A stretch of DNA of 64,000 nt from Lactarius indigo (lineage: Eukaryota > Basidiomycota > Agaricomycetes > Russulales > Russulaceae): the NCBI GenBank assembly GCA_025766275.1, contig JAFKAC010000048.1, positions 391,868 through 455,867 on the forward strand. The letters are read 5' to 3'. Positions 29,903 to 37,653 of this stretch are shown piece after piece. The notes below the pieces were generated by a model, which was not told the DNA's origin, ran no database searches, and saw only the letters and a program-made list of their open reading frames with translations. Position 1 is the stretch's first letter. Each line of letters starts with the position of its first letter. The position numbers and the translations under genes are program-made.

Positions 29903-31944
29903 CATAGATCTTGAAGTATAAGATCTTTTACTTCGTCCGTACTGTTGGCCACCTGTGTGAGCCATTCTTTAGCTTGTTCCCCCGCTGTTTTCGTGCTTGC
30001 CGCATTGATTTGGGGCGCGGGCGTTACACTTGGTGCCAGCGACATATACCCGGGCAGCGACGGCGCGTACTGCGACGGCGCGTATTGTGAGACGGGTCCT
30101 TGAGGATATCCCGTAGTTTCGGTCATGCGGCTACTGGATGGGGCAGCCTGCCACTGCTGCTGCGTACGCGGATATGGGCAATTTCGTGAGAGGTGGCCGG
30201 GAGCGTGACAGTTATAGCAAAGGACATTCCTTAAGTCCCTTCGAGATCCCCCTCTTCCTCGTCCTCTGGCTCCCGGTCCTCCTCTCGGCGGGAATGGTGG
30301 TGCAGGCCAGTCGCGGTGTGGCAATTTGTTGAAGTCGATGTCTTCGGACCCTGCCAGCCTCACCTTTGCACGGTCCGCCGAGGTGTCCATTGCCCACGGG
30401 TTGGTTTGTGGCAGGTTCTGCGGGAGTGTCCATCCTGCATTGCCGCCCTGCTTCTTTGGTTGCGTCGTCGTGTTTTTGTATTCATTGAGTCGCGCCTTGA
30501 GATGGATGTAGTTCTTCTGCCGCTTGAGGACGGCCCTCTTCCAGTCATCGAACGTGACGGGGTCGTCGAACTGGAACGCGTTTTTGAACAGTTCCTTGGG
30601 TAGACCCGACGTAAAGAGGTCAATGGTTTGGGGTTCATTGAGGCGATAGTGAGCTTTCCGCGCGAGCTGTTCGAAGTCATTGACGTACTTGTCAATGTCC
30701 TCTCCTGTCATTTTGTACCCTTTTCGTAATATTGCTTGGGCTTGCTCTCTTTCCAACGTGTTTTCGAACCTTTGGCTGAATCCATCGGCTACGGCGTCCC
30801 ATAGTTCGCGAGTGTAGGGGCTTATTCCCCGTTGTATCTGCCTGTTGAGCCAGTTCAGGAAGGATAGAACCCATTCGCTGACTGCTCCGCCTTTGATGTA
30901 GGAGAGAAACAGGAGGCATCTTCTGTAGTCGTTGCGCATGATAGGGGCGTCCAAATTCATGCCCCAGTAGACATGCCACTGTGTTAGGAATTGGTCTACT
31001 TTGAGTCTGTCTCCGTCAAAAATGGAAGGTGGCTCGCCGGTTAGTTTCTCGTTATGATGTCCTCCTCCGCCGGCATCTCCACCACCTCCTCCTTCGCCGC
31101 CACCTCCACCTCCACCTCCGGGCGGTCCCATGGGCGGCATTCTTGGTGGTTCGGTCCTTCGTAGATCGAATGGGATACCCCCCCCTGGTGGCGGTGGTGG
31201 GTCTCCTCCCGGTCCTCCCGTTCCCGGCGGGAGGTCTAGTGCGGGTCGTCTTCCGGATGGGGGATCTCCTCGATCTGACCCTATTGCTCGAAAGATTGCT
31301 GCGTCGTCTGCAGTCATTCGTACGCCGGTCTCAGGGTTAATGGGCATGAGGATTTCTCGTGCTTCTTCTCGTATTGCGCGCGCTTCTTCAATCGCGACTT
31401 CTTCCATTGCTCTCGTTATTGTTGCCATAATGGCTGGTGATCGGATGTGAATCGGTTCTGGTTCAGTGATGTGTGCGGACTCAGCTCGTTCGATGAGGAG
31501 ATCTTGTATTGCTCCTCCGCTAGTTTCTGTCTGGTTCGGCTCTCGTCCCTCACTTTCGTCCTCGCTTTGCTCTTCTTCTTCTTCTGATATCACTTCTCCA
31601 GTGGAGTGTTCTCGTACTTGCCCGTCGATGGGGCCCCAATCTGTTCTGCTATTGAGTTCTCGGGCGTCGATATCACACCGATATCTAGGTCCTGCTGGTC
31701 GTATGACGTCCCACTGGGAATCTATGGGATTCCACGTAACCTCCGTCCAACACAAATGGTCGAAGTTGAACTCAACTGGTCGGAACCTACTAGGTCCGTT
31801 GAACTCTACAAAGTATCCGGTTTCTTCTTGTCTTTCCCTCCAACTAGCGGCTTGTAGGAAGCGCGTGGGGACGTTACATTCTCCCCTTCTTGGGAGCGAA
31901 TATGGACGGAAACTCGTCCACTGGTCTCTTGTTGTTACGGCCAC
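29875..31944 (-). CDS. Gyp-3 gag (intact, proposed GTG start)
   Basis: 689 codons from GTG 31944 to TGA 29875. N-terminal domain (residues 1-125: DQWTSFRPYSLP, then FNFDHLCWTEVTWNPIDSQWDVIRP), an acidic stretch (ISEEEEEQSEDESEG), a helical part with the first real ATG near residue 172 (SPAIMATITRAMEEV), a Gly/Pro-rich linker, a retrotransposon capsid-like domain (IFDGDRLKVDQFLTQW to KARLNEY) and a CCHC knuckle (CYNCHAPGHLSRNC). An in-frame TAA sits 18 bases upstream of the GTG, so nothing upstream can start the frame. GTG lies in ACCACC-GTG-GCC, six bases beyond the primer site. Conservation of the pre-ATG part in Gyp-2 argues that it is translated. Forms the virus-like particle. Confidence 0.88.
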   Translation of the reverse strand: MAVTTRDQWTSFRPYSLPRRGECNVPTRFLQAASWRERQEETGYFVEFNGPSRFRPVEFNFDHLCWTEVTWNPIDSQWDVIRPAGPRYRCDIDARELNSRTDWGPIDGQVREHSTGEVISEEEEEQSEDESEGREPNQTETSGGAIQDLLIERAESAHITEPEPIHIRSPAIMATITRAMEEVAIEEARAIREEAREILMPINPETGVRMTADDAAIFRAIGSDRGDPPSGRRPALDLPPGTGGPGGDPPPPPGGGIPFDLRRTEPPRMPPMGPPGGGGGGGGEGGGGGDAGGGGHHNEKLTGEPPSIFDGDRLKVDQFLTQWHVYWGMNLDAPIMRNDYRRCLLFLSYIKGGAVSEWVLSFLNWLNRQIQRGISPYTRELWDAVADGFSQRFENTLEREQAQAILRKGYKMTGEDIDKYVNDFEQLARKAHYRLNEPQTIDLFTSGLPKELFKNAFQFDDPVTFDDWKRAVLKRQKNYIHLKARLNEYKNTTTQPKKQGGNAGWTLPQNLPQTNPWAMDTSADRAKVRLAGSEDIDFNKLPHRDWPAPPFPPRGGPGARGRGRGGSRRDLRNVLCYNCHAPGHLSRNCPYPRTQQQWQAAPSSSRMTETTGYPQGPVSQYAPSQYAPSLPGYMSLAPSVTPAPQINAASTKTAGEQAKEWLTQVANSTDEVKDLILQDLWGKEGFRDA
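29887..29902 (-). promoter_or_regulatory. tandem candidate -1 slippery sites GGGAAAA and GGGTTTT at the gag/pol overlap
   Basis: In gag frame the bases read TGG GGA AAA GAG GGT TTT CGG. Both G GGA AAA (29902-29896) and G GGT TTT (29893-29887) fit X XXY YYZ, and slipping at either leads into the pol frame. Gyp-1 keeps only the first and Gyp-2 only the second. Confidence 0.65.
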
Positions 31945-31950
31945 GGTGGT

Positions 31951-31961
31951 ATCTTGGTCTT
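31951..31961 (-). promoter_or_regulatory. Gyp-3 primer-binding site of self-priming type
   Basis: AAGACCAAGAT in element sense, two bases from the 5' LTR. Perfect complement of the 11 nt at 32213-32223. No TGG-initiated tRNA complement is found next to the LTR. Confidence 0.75.
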
Positions 31962-32128
31962 AATGTAACGTCATCACGACGTTAGCTCGACTTGAGCTCG
32001 GTAGAGGCGATAACAACTTAGCGAATATTCCTGAAGACACGGAGGTCCAGATGCGGCTAATATCTTGAAGACGCGAAGGTCCAAGCGAAGTGACGGTGAA
32101 TGCTTCGAAGGCACACCACTTAAGACGA

Positions 32129-32130
<2 letters not shown>

Positions 32131-32184
<54 letters not shown>
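32131..32184. repeat. (GA)n microsatellite in Gyp-3 5' LTR
   Basis: GA tract, 20 bp longer than in the 3' LTR; it lies in the transcribed leader. Confidence 0.95.
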
Positions 32185-32187
<3 letters not shown>

Positions 32188-32212
32188 GAGGCGAAACAAG
32201 TGACGATTCAAG

Positions 32213-32257
32213 AAGACCAAGATGGCGTATCTTGGTCTTTGCAAGTCAGTTTAAATA
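32213..32257 (-). promoter_or_regulatory. Gyp-3 LTR core promoter: TATA box, hairpin and self-primer 5' end
   Basis: TATTTAAA at 32257-32250; the word ATCTTGGTCTT starts at 32223, 34 nt downstream. Between them AAGACCAAGAT (32239-32229) forms an inverted repeat with it, with a 5-bp spacer. Identical geometry in Gyp-1 (34442/34408) and Gyp-2 (18193/18159). Confidence 0.6.
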
Positions 32258-32500
32258 CACAAACTAGCAGGCTTAGAAGCGCTGCTATGAGTCACAGTAG
32301 GTAGCGTCCAACGTATCGCAGAAACATCGCAAATCCTAATACTACTAGTACCTGTACTAGTATCGAGTCACCAAGGCACCGCTCAGTCAGCTATCGTACG
32401 CAATCTCCTATCGTACTGCCGTATCACCGTAGACAAGTCCGCAACTAATCTACCTTACCGCTGTAGTTGCAACCGGTACAGTAAGGGTCGGAACGTAACA

Positions 32501-32505
32501 GACAT
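32501..32505. repeat. target site duplication of Gyp-3, right (GACAT)
   Basis: Matches 24613-24617. Confidence 0.95.
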
Positions 32506-32684
32506 TCTTCGAATGCTTGGCCACGCTGTATTTCAGATTTACAATGCCTTACAGTCTTAGCACTCTTACAAATTTCCGCTGCATGCTTGAGTCAGAAATT
32601 GGCTCTGAAAAGCCTTAAATTTGGTTGAGATGGTTAGTAGTCACTTAGTGTTACTTGCAGCTTAGTGACCGAGCAATCAGATTT

Positions 32685-32729
32685 AAGTGATGAAATAAGC
32701 TGGGTTAAACTTTTGTTGTTTTGCTGATG
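32685..32729 (-). repeat. Plavaka right terminal inverted repeat
   Basis: Reverse complement starts CATCAGCAAAACAACA and pairs with the left end at 9849. Subterminal CTTAGTG/TTAAGTG words occur at 32640-32695. Confidence 0.7.
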
Positions 32730-32731
32730 TA

Positions 32732-34156
32732 GTTCCTTTGTCTTTTGAGGACGGCTCTTTTCCAGTCGTCGAACGTGATTGGGTCGTCAAACTGGAACAC
32801 ATTTTTGAACAGTTCCTTGGGCAAACCCGATGTGAACAGGTCGATGGTTTGTGGTTCATTGAGGCGGTAGTGAGCCTTCCATGCTAGCTGTTCAAAGTCA
32901 TTGACGTACTTGTCAATATCCTCTCTGGACATCTTGAACCCCTTCCTTAGTATTGCTTGCGCCTGTTCTCATTCCAGCGTATTTTCGAATCGCTGGCTGA
33001 ACCCATCGGCTACTGCTTCCCACAATTCTCTTGTGTGGGGACTGATCCCCCTTTGTATTTGTCGATTGAGCCAGTTCAGGAATGACAGAACCCATTCGCT
33101 GACTGCTCCTCCCTTGATGTAGGACAGAAATAGGAGGCATCTCCTATAGTCGTTTCGCATAATGGGGGCGTCTAGGTTCATGCCCCAGTAGACGTGCCAC
33201 TGTGTCAGGAATTGGTATACTTTGAGTCTGTCTCCGTCAAAAATTGAAGGTGGCTCACCAGTGAGTTTCTCATTATGATGCCCCCCTCCTCCGGCATCTC
33301 CTCCGCCTCCTCCACCTCCTCCACCTCCTCCTGGCAGCCCGGCAGGTGGTCCTCGTGGTGGTTCAGTTCTTCGTATGTCGAAGGGGATTCCTCCCCCTGG
33401 TGGTGGCGGCGGGTCGTAGCCTGGTCCTCCTACACCTGGCGGTAACTCTAGTGCAGGTCGTCTGTCAGATGGGGGGTCTCCTCTATCGGATCCTATTGCC
33501 CGAAATATGGCGGCGTCGTCTGCTGTCATTCGTACTCCTGTTTCTGGGTTGATAGGCATTAGTATTTCTCTTGCCTCTGCTCGTATCGCGCGTGATTCTT
33601 CCAACGCGACCTCTTCCATTGCTTGCATCATTGTGGCCATAATGGCTGGCGATCGTATGTGAATAGGCTCTGGTTCTGTAATATGAGCGGACTCAGCTCA
33701 TTCAATGAGCAAATCTTGTATTGCTCCTCCACTGCTTTTGGTTTGGTCTGGCTGTCTCCCATCCTCTTCTTCGTCCTGACTTTGTTCTATTTCTTCAGAC
33801 ACGGCTTCTCTGGTCGTGTGTTCTTGCAACTGTCCGTCAATGGGGCCCCAATCTGCTCAGCTATTGAGCTCTCGCGCATCGATGTCGCAGTGGTATCTTG
33901 GTCCTGCTGGTCGTACGACGTCCCACTGAGAGTCTATGGGATTCCACGTAATCTCTACCCAGCACAGGTGATCGAAGTTGAACTCAACTGGTCGGAACCT
34001 GGTAGGTCCGTTGAACTCCACAAAATACCCGGTTTCTTCTTCCCTTTCCCTCCAACTAGCAGCTCATAGAAAGCACATGGGGACGTTACGTTCTCCTCTT
34101 CTTGGGAGCGAATAAGGACGAAAACTCGTCCACTGATCTCTTGTTGTTACGGCCAC
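32732..34156 (-). pseudogene. Gyp-1 gag, N-terminal part (right of the Plavaka insertion)
   Basis: Starts at GTG 34156 after the primer site (AACATC-GTG-GCC) and runs through the N-terminal domain, Gly/Pro-rich linker and capsid-like domain to NYI, where Plavaka interrupts. TGA codons at 34064-34066, 33698-33700 and 32969-32971; the last two lie at Arg or Arg-derived positions compared with Gyp-3. The rest continues at 9846. An ATG replaces one residue of the N-terminal part only in this copy. Confidence 0.85.
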
Positions 34157-34162
34157 GATGTT

Positions 34163-34173
34163 ATCTTGGTCTT
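34163..34173 (-). promoter_or_regulatory. Gyp-1 primer-binding site of self-priming type
   Basis: AAGACCAAGAT, two bases from the LTR, complementary to 34398-34408, which begins 34 nt after TATTTAAA (34442-34435). Confidence 0.7.
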
Positions 34174-34175
34174 AA

Positions 34176-34698
34176 TGTAACGCCGTCACGACGTCAGCTT
34201 GACTTGAGCACAGAGTGGCGGTAACGACTTAGCGATAGTCTCGACACGACGACACGAAGGTCCATGTTCTTGCCTTGGTGAATACACGAAGGTACACCGG
34301 CAAGTCCTGATGGCTCTACTGGACTGGTCACAGACAAAGCTGGACCTAAGTGTTTGATAGCGAAGATGAGAATGAAAGAAACAAGTGACGATTCAAGAAG
34401 ACCAAGATGGTGTATCTTGGTCTTCACAATACAGTTTAAATACAAGTCGAGCAGGCTTAGAAGCGCTGCTATGAGTCACAGTAGGTAGCGTCCAATGTAT
34501 CGCAGAAACACCGCAAAGCTAATACTACTAGTACCTGTACTAGTATTGAGTCACCAAGGCACCGCTCAGTCAGCTATCAGTCGTAATCGCCTATCGTACT
34601 ACCGTATCACCGTAGGTAAGTCTGCAACTAATATACCTTACCGCTGTAGTTGCAACTGGTACAGTAAGGGTATGGAGACAACTGTTCGAAGCGTAACA
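34176..34698 (-). repeat. Gyp-1 5' LTR (right)
   Basis: 523 bp, partner of 3970-4492; about 21 differences by eye, all transitions. Confidence 0.92.
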
Positions 34699-34703
34699 TG
34701 TGG
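34699..34703. repeat. target site duplication of Gyp-1, right (TGTGG)
   Basis: Matches 3965-3969. Confidence 0.92.
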
Positions 34704-34876
34704 GACCCATTAAATCATCAGTAAAGTGTGTGATATGGCACATCAAAATGGTGTGCAGCACTTGAGATGTTCGTGAAGGTCCTGTCAATAAGGGCATTCT
34801 TGGCCTCTTGAATTTTTGCTTCTTTCTTGGCTTCTAACGCTTCTTTCTTGGCTCTCTTGGTGTGCGTGTTGGCCAT
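34704..34876 (-). pseudogene. pogo/Fot1-like transposase, N-terminal part
   Basis: ATG at 34876 starts a basic N-terminus (MANTHTKRAKKEALEAKKEA) and a Psq-type helix-turn-helix region (IDRTFTNISSAAHHFDVPYH). Two neighbouring TGA codons (34715-34720) stand where relatives have Arg-Arg before FNGSHTSQSEA. The frame continues across the TGTGG target site into 3964 and below. Together with 2715-3969 it is one gene cut by Gyp-1. Confidence 0.75.
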
Positions 34877-35485
34877 GTCTGATGCAATGTGGGATGTTTC
34901 CTGTGCTGGTAATGCCGGCTGAGATTAAACAGGAGCCCAAAATCCGTCACACGTCTGTCACCTCTTGGTGCACCCAGGTGAGTTTTGTTTCTGCAGCTCG
35001 ATCAGCTCAAGATACTGACTCTAAATTCATTGTGTATAGTGCTGGTAAGTTATTCTATCATACCAGCAAAGGATCTGCATGTGCGAGTATGAGATCACCC
35101 AGATCTGGGGGCATGGACACCCCATTCCAGTCGACACCCTCACAAATACGATTTTTCTGTACTTGTAAATTCAGACTGATCCTCCCTTTTTTATATGATC
35201 TCATATCTATAGAACCTATTTAAAACACTGTTTTTTTTTTGGGAAGAAAGGATCCCCGGAAAGTGCTGATATCATGAGATCTTTCAATTTTGCAAGTGTG
35301 TGACATTTGCAACAAGCCGGGTGGGATAGTATGGCGAAGTTCAGGACCGGAGGACCGGACGTTGACCCAAAACGGCAAGTCCATATATAGCTAAATTGGT
35401 ACAAGTATAGACTAGGGTATTTAGAAAACGTGTTTGTCGTCTCCTACTTGTTATGATAAAGAAATGTCGAGTTGGAAGAGGGTAG
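34877..35485. other. no gene seen; probable end of the pogo element
   Basis: No convincing coding region. A GTTGACCC word with a GGTCC repeat (about 35344-35373) faces GGGTCAAC at about 2683 on the other side of the split element and might mark the inverted repeats, but the match is only about 8 bp. Confidence 0.3.
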
Positions 35486-36862
35486 TCAATGAGTGTGGCT
35501 ATTCGCTGACATCAACAGGCTGAGTCTTTCCTGGAACTCCTTTCTCTCACTGATGACGGTTACAGGGAGACCCGTGTTCTGGCGAGCAGCGACGAAATTT
35601 TTCACAGGTGTCACCAGTTGGTTCTCCAAGTAAAGCAACTCGAGGGCTGGCAACACTTCGGCGGCCCTCTCGGTGACATTGTTGAGTACAGGAGGAACGG
35701 CGCGCCGTGAAAGCCTGTCGTCTACACTCAGCGCCTCACGTAGGTGAATGGGTGGAAGACTTCCGGCCATGATACCGTTGCCTACTGTCTCATCGAAACA
35801 CGAACTGATGAAGAGACGGTCTACGTTAGAGAGTATAGCAGAAATTTGGCTAACCACCTGACCTATCGCTTCTTCCTGGATGGAAAGATGAAACCACGAC
35901 CGACCCGTATGAACAAGTTCGATGACGACGGTAGAGGGTTCGATGAATAGGTCCGCGCGGACAAACCGGGATGACTTGAGTTTTTCTGAACGATCAATGA
36001 ACTTGCAAAGTTGGGGGATTCGAAAATCGGTGACTCCATACTGGTTCAGGTACTCTATTCGGAAGCAGTTGAGCTGAGGGGCCTCGATCTGCGCTACGGG
36101 ATCCTCGAAATACTCGAAAAGACCATTGAAGAAAAAGTTGGTGAGAACGAGAAGGGTAGCTCGTGTAATGGGAGGCAGGCGCATTCGATCATGATAAGAT
36201 ATCCCTTCTTATTTGAGCCTGGCCAACACGGCCAAACTTGCGGCCATCGCCTCTGGTGGAAAGTAACCGGTCGGAGGTATATTGCGAAGCTCTACATCGA
36301 CAAGGTCTGGGGCGGACATAAGGAGAGTCGGCCCTGTTGGGAAGGGAATGCGAGATATGCAGATCGACTGTAAACGTGGGGCGGATCTACCCAGGAAAGT
36401 ATCGGGAAGGGCAGGCACGGTCGCAAATCTTTCCGATTCTAGTGAGAGCTGTGATAATGCCGGAAATGGCTCCTGCATCGCCATGGCTAGCGCTTCCAAC
36501 AATGAGCATTAACTCCAACGACTCGTACCCGGTCGCGGTGATCCAGTGCCGCAAAGAGATTATCTCTATCGCCATCCTGGAAATGAGAATCGAGAAAGGA
36601 AATGAATAAAGGAAAGGCCGGAAGATAACCTAGATCTTTCTTGACAGGTGTCCCGTGGGTGCAGAGAAGTTCCAGACGGAGATGGTATGCAGACGCAAGC
36701 ATGATGTGTCTCCACGTTCGACACACGTGCGTCAGTCTGTGCCATTACCATGGGTGATGTCTCCAAATAGAATGGCCAACTTCGTCTATTCGACAAATGC
36801 TAAAAATTTCTACCAAGACATTGTCCGGAAGAATATTGATCGTGGGTCTGTTTGAAGATTAA
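35486..36862 (-). pseudogene. F-box/LRR-type protein, decayed
   Basis: Typical layout of the large basidiomycete F-box family: an F-box at the N-terminus (INILPDNVLVEIFSIC, then WHRLTHVCRTWRHIMLAS, 36850-36690), RLELLCTHGTPVKKDL, then leucine-rich segments (LEALAMAMQEPFPALSQLSLES, APDLVDVELRNIPPTGYFP, LPPITRATLLVLTNFFFNG) to a stop at 35486. The frame is broken by TAA near 36749, a shift near 36490 and TAA at about 36209. Intact members act as adaptors in SCF ubiquitin ligases. The lesions differ in type from those of the transposons. A sequence error cannot be excluded. Confidence 0.7.
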
Positions 36863-37653
36863 CATTCCCAGCCAATAAGGAAGGCACCAGTGATAGACAC
36901 ACCTGGGTGAGCCCATCGATAGAATTGAACACTGGGGTCAGCGAAGTGGGTGTTTTTATTGCTTCTATGAATAGTATTACGGTAGGAGTGCTTCTGTGGT
37001 CGGCCTAGCGAGTACTGGAGTGGAGTACGACGACGTTCAAGCTCAAGGCAAATGTGATTACATCAGAAAGAGTTTCTGGAATCTGGATGCGGAGTCAAAC
37101 GATGACGATGACCGAGCTCTTATACTGTAAGTTATGGTTGCAGTGACAAGTGGGCTGCTCTACAGTCCTAATATCAGGGGACGGCATATATCAGTAGATC
37201 CTTCTAGTATGTTGGCGCTGTAGTACTCCCGCCGGAGCCACTCATTTTCGAACCCTCGATCATCTCGGCTACGCGGTCCTTTTTTTTTTTTTTGATCTTT
37301 CCCTCTCTACCTTAGCTCAGTGGCTACAGTTTTCTTTGCATTTAAATCACTTTTTTCTGCTGAATATACAGCACTGAGCACCCGGTCGCCACTTTTCCCC
37401 CATAGCGCAGAGTGACTGCAGAGGCCAAGCCCGTCAGGCCTGGTCACAGCCACTCGAAGGACAACTCTCGCTTCCTCTACCCCTTCTTCATCCATCTAGA
37501 ATGTCCGCCTTCGAACCCCTTAGCGTCCATACAATGGTATCGTATCTCGTGATTTTAACAACTCTGATCAAATGACGCTCATACATCCTAGAGTACGTTC
37601 ACTACGCCCTCGGATAGCTCCAAGTCAACCTGCATTTGCGACATTCCCGGGCC
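36863..37653. other. intergenic, no gene seen
   Basis: Between the F-box relic and the first giant gene. Contains a T-rich tract (about 37271-37283) and an isolated tRNA A-box-like word (about 37313) without a matching B box. Confidence 0.4.

Larger units (their letters stand above)
24618..32500 (-). mobile_element. Gyp-3: full-length Ty3/Gypsy chromovirus with intact gag and pol
   Basis: 7,883 bp, LTRs 24618-25134 (517 bp) and 31964-32500 (537 bp), TGTAAC...GTAACA ends, GACAT duplication. By eye the LTRs differ at only three positions (all CpG transitions) plus 20 bp of a GA dinucleotide tract. gag (29875-31944) and pol (25166 up to the overlap) are both open. Order on the minus strand: LTR, self-complementary primer site, gag, pol with chromodomain, C-terminal module, polypurine tract, LTR. 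Youngest insert in the nest and possibly still competent. Confidence 0.95.
31964..32500 (-). repeat. Gyp-3 5' LTR (right)
   Basis: 537 bp. Element sense: U3 with TATTTAAA (32257-32250), an 11-bp inverted repeat (32239-32229 and 32223-32213), putative RNA start 32223, then leader with a (CT)n tract. Confidence 0.95.
9849..32729 (+). mobile_element. Plavaka-type (CACTA-related) DNA transposon, carrying Gyp-2 and Gyp-3
   Basis: Imperfect terminal inverted repeats start CATCAGCAACACAACA (left) and CATCAGCAAAACAACA (right), with a shared GCTTATTT further in. Without the two Gypsy inserts it is about 7.1 kb. It holds two divergent genes: a transposase on the plus strand (21061-24305) whose protein I recognise as Plavaka type, and an accessory gene on the minus strand (20826 down to 10311). 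Subterminal DNA on both sides is rich in TTAAGTG-like words, as often seen for binding sites of CACTA-related transposases. Both genes carry nonsense codons, so it is dead. Its insertion splits Gyp-1 gag between codons for NYI and HLKARL. Confidence 0.82.
3970..34698 (-). mobile_element. Gyp-1: chromodomain Ty3/Gypsy element, outermost of the nest, interrupted by Plavaka
   Basis: Two 523-bp LTRs (3970-4492 and 34176-34698) share ends TGTAAC...(G/A)TAACA and are flanked by TGTGG. Internal order on the minus strand: primer site, gag (34156 down to 32732, continued at 9846), pol, C-terminal module, polypurine tract (4493-4506). The Plavaka transposon at 9849-32729 cuts gag. Without it the element is about 7,846 bp, like Gyp-2 and Gyp-3. 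About 21 LTR differences by eye, all transitions, make it the oldest of the three. Dead: at least 12 nonsense codons. Confidence 0.92.

Noticed and set aside
31942..31963. Ordinary tRNA primer-binding site next to the Gyp LTRs
   Set aside because: The bases after the LTR read TTAAGACC, with no TGG complement of a tRNA CCA end; the self-complement explains them better.
10579..32500. Gyp-2 and Gyp-3 as one tandem element or assembly duplicate
   Set aside because: Different target duplications, different LTR sequences and many internal differences show two independent insertions.
37205..37270. Minus-strand tRNA around GGGTTCGAAAATG
   Set aside because: A-box-like and B-box-like words are too close together and stems do not pair.
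37300..37380. tRNA or SINE starting at TAGCTCAGTGG (about 37313)
   Set aside because: The A box is good, but no B box at a proper distance and no acceptor stem pairing; the nearest TTCGAACC word is about 200 bp away and does not form a T arm.
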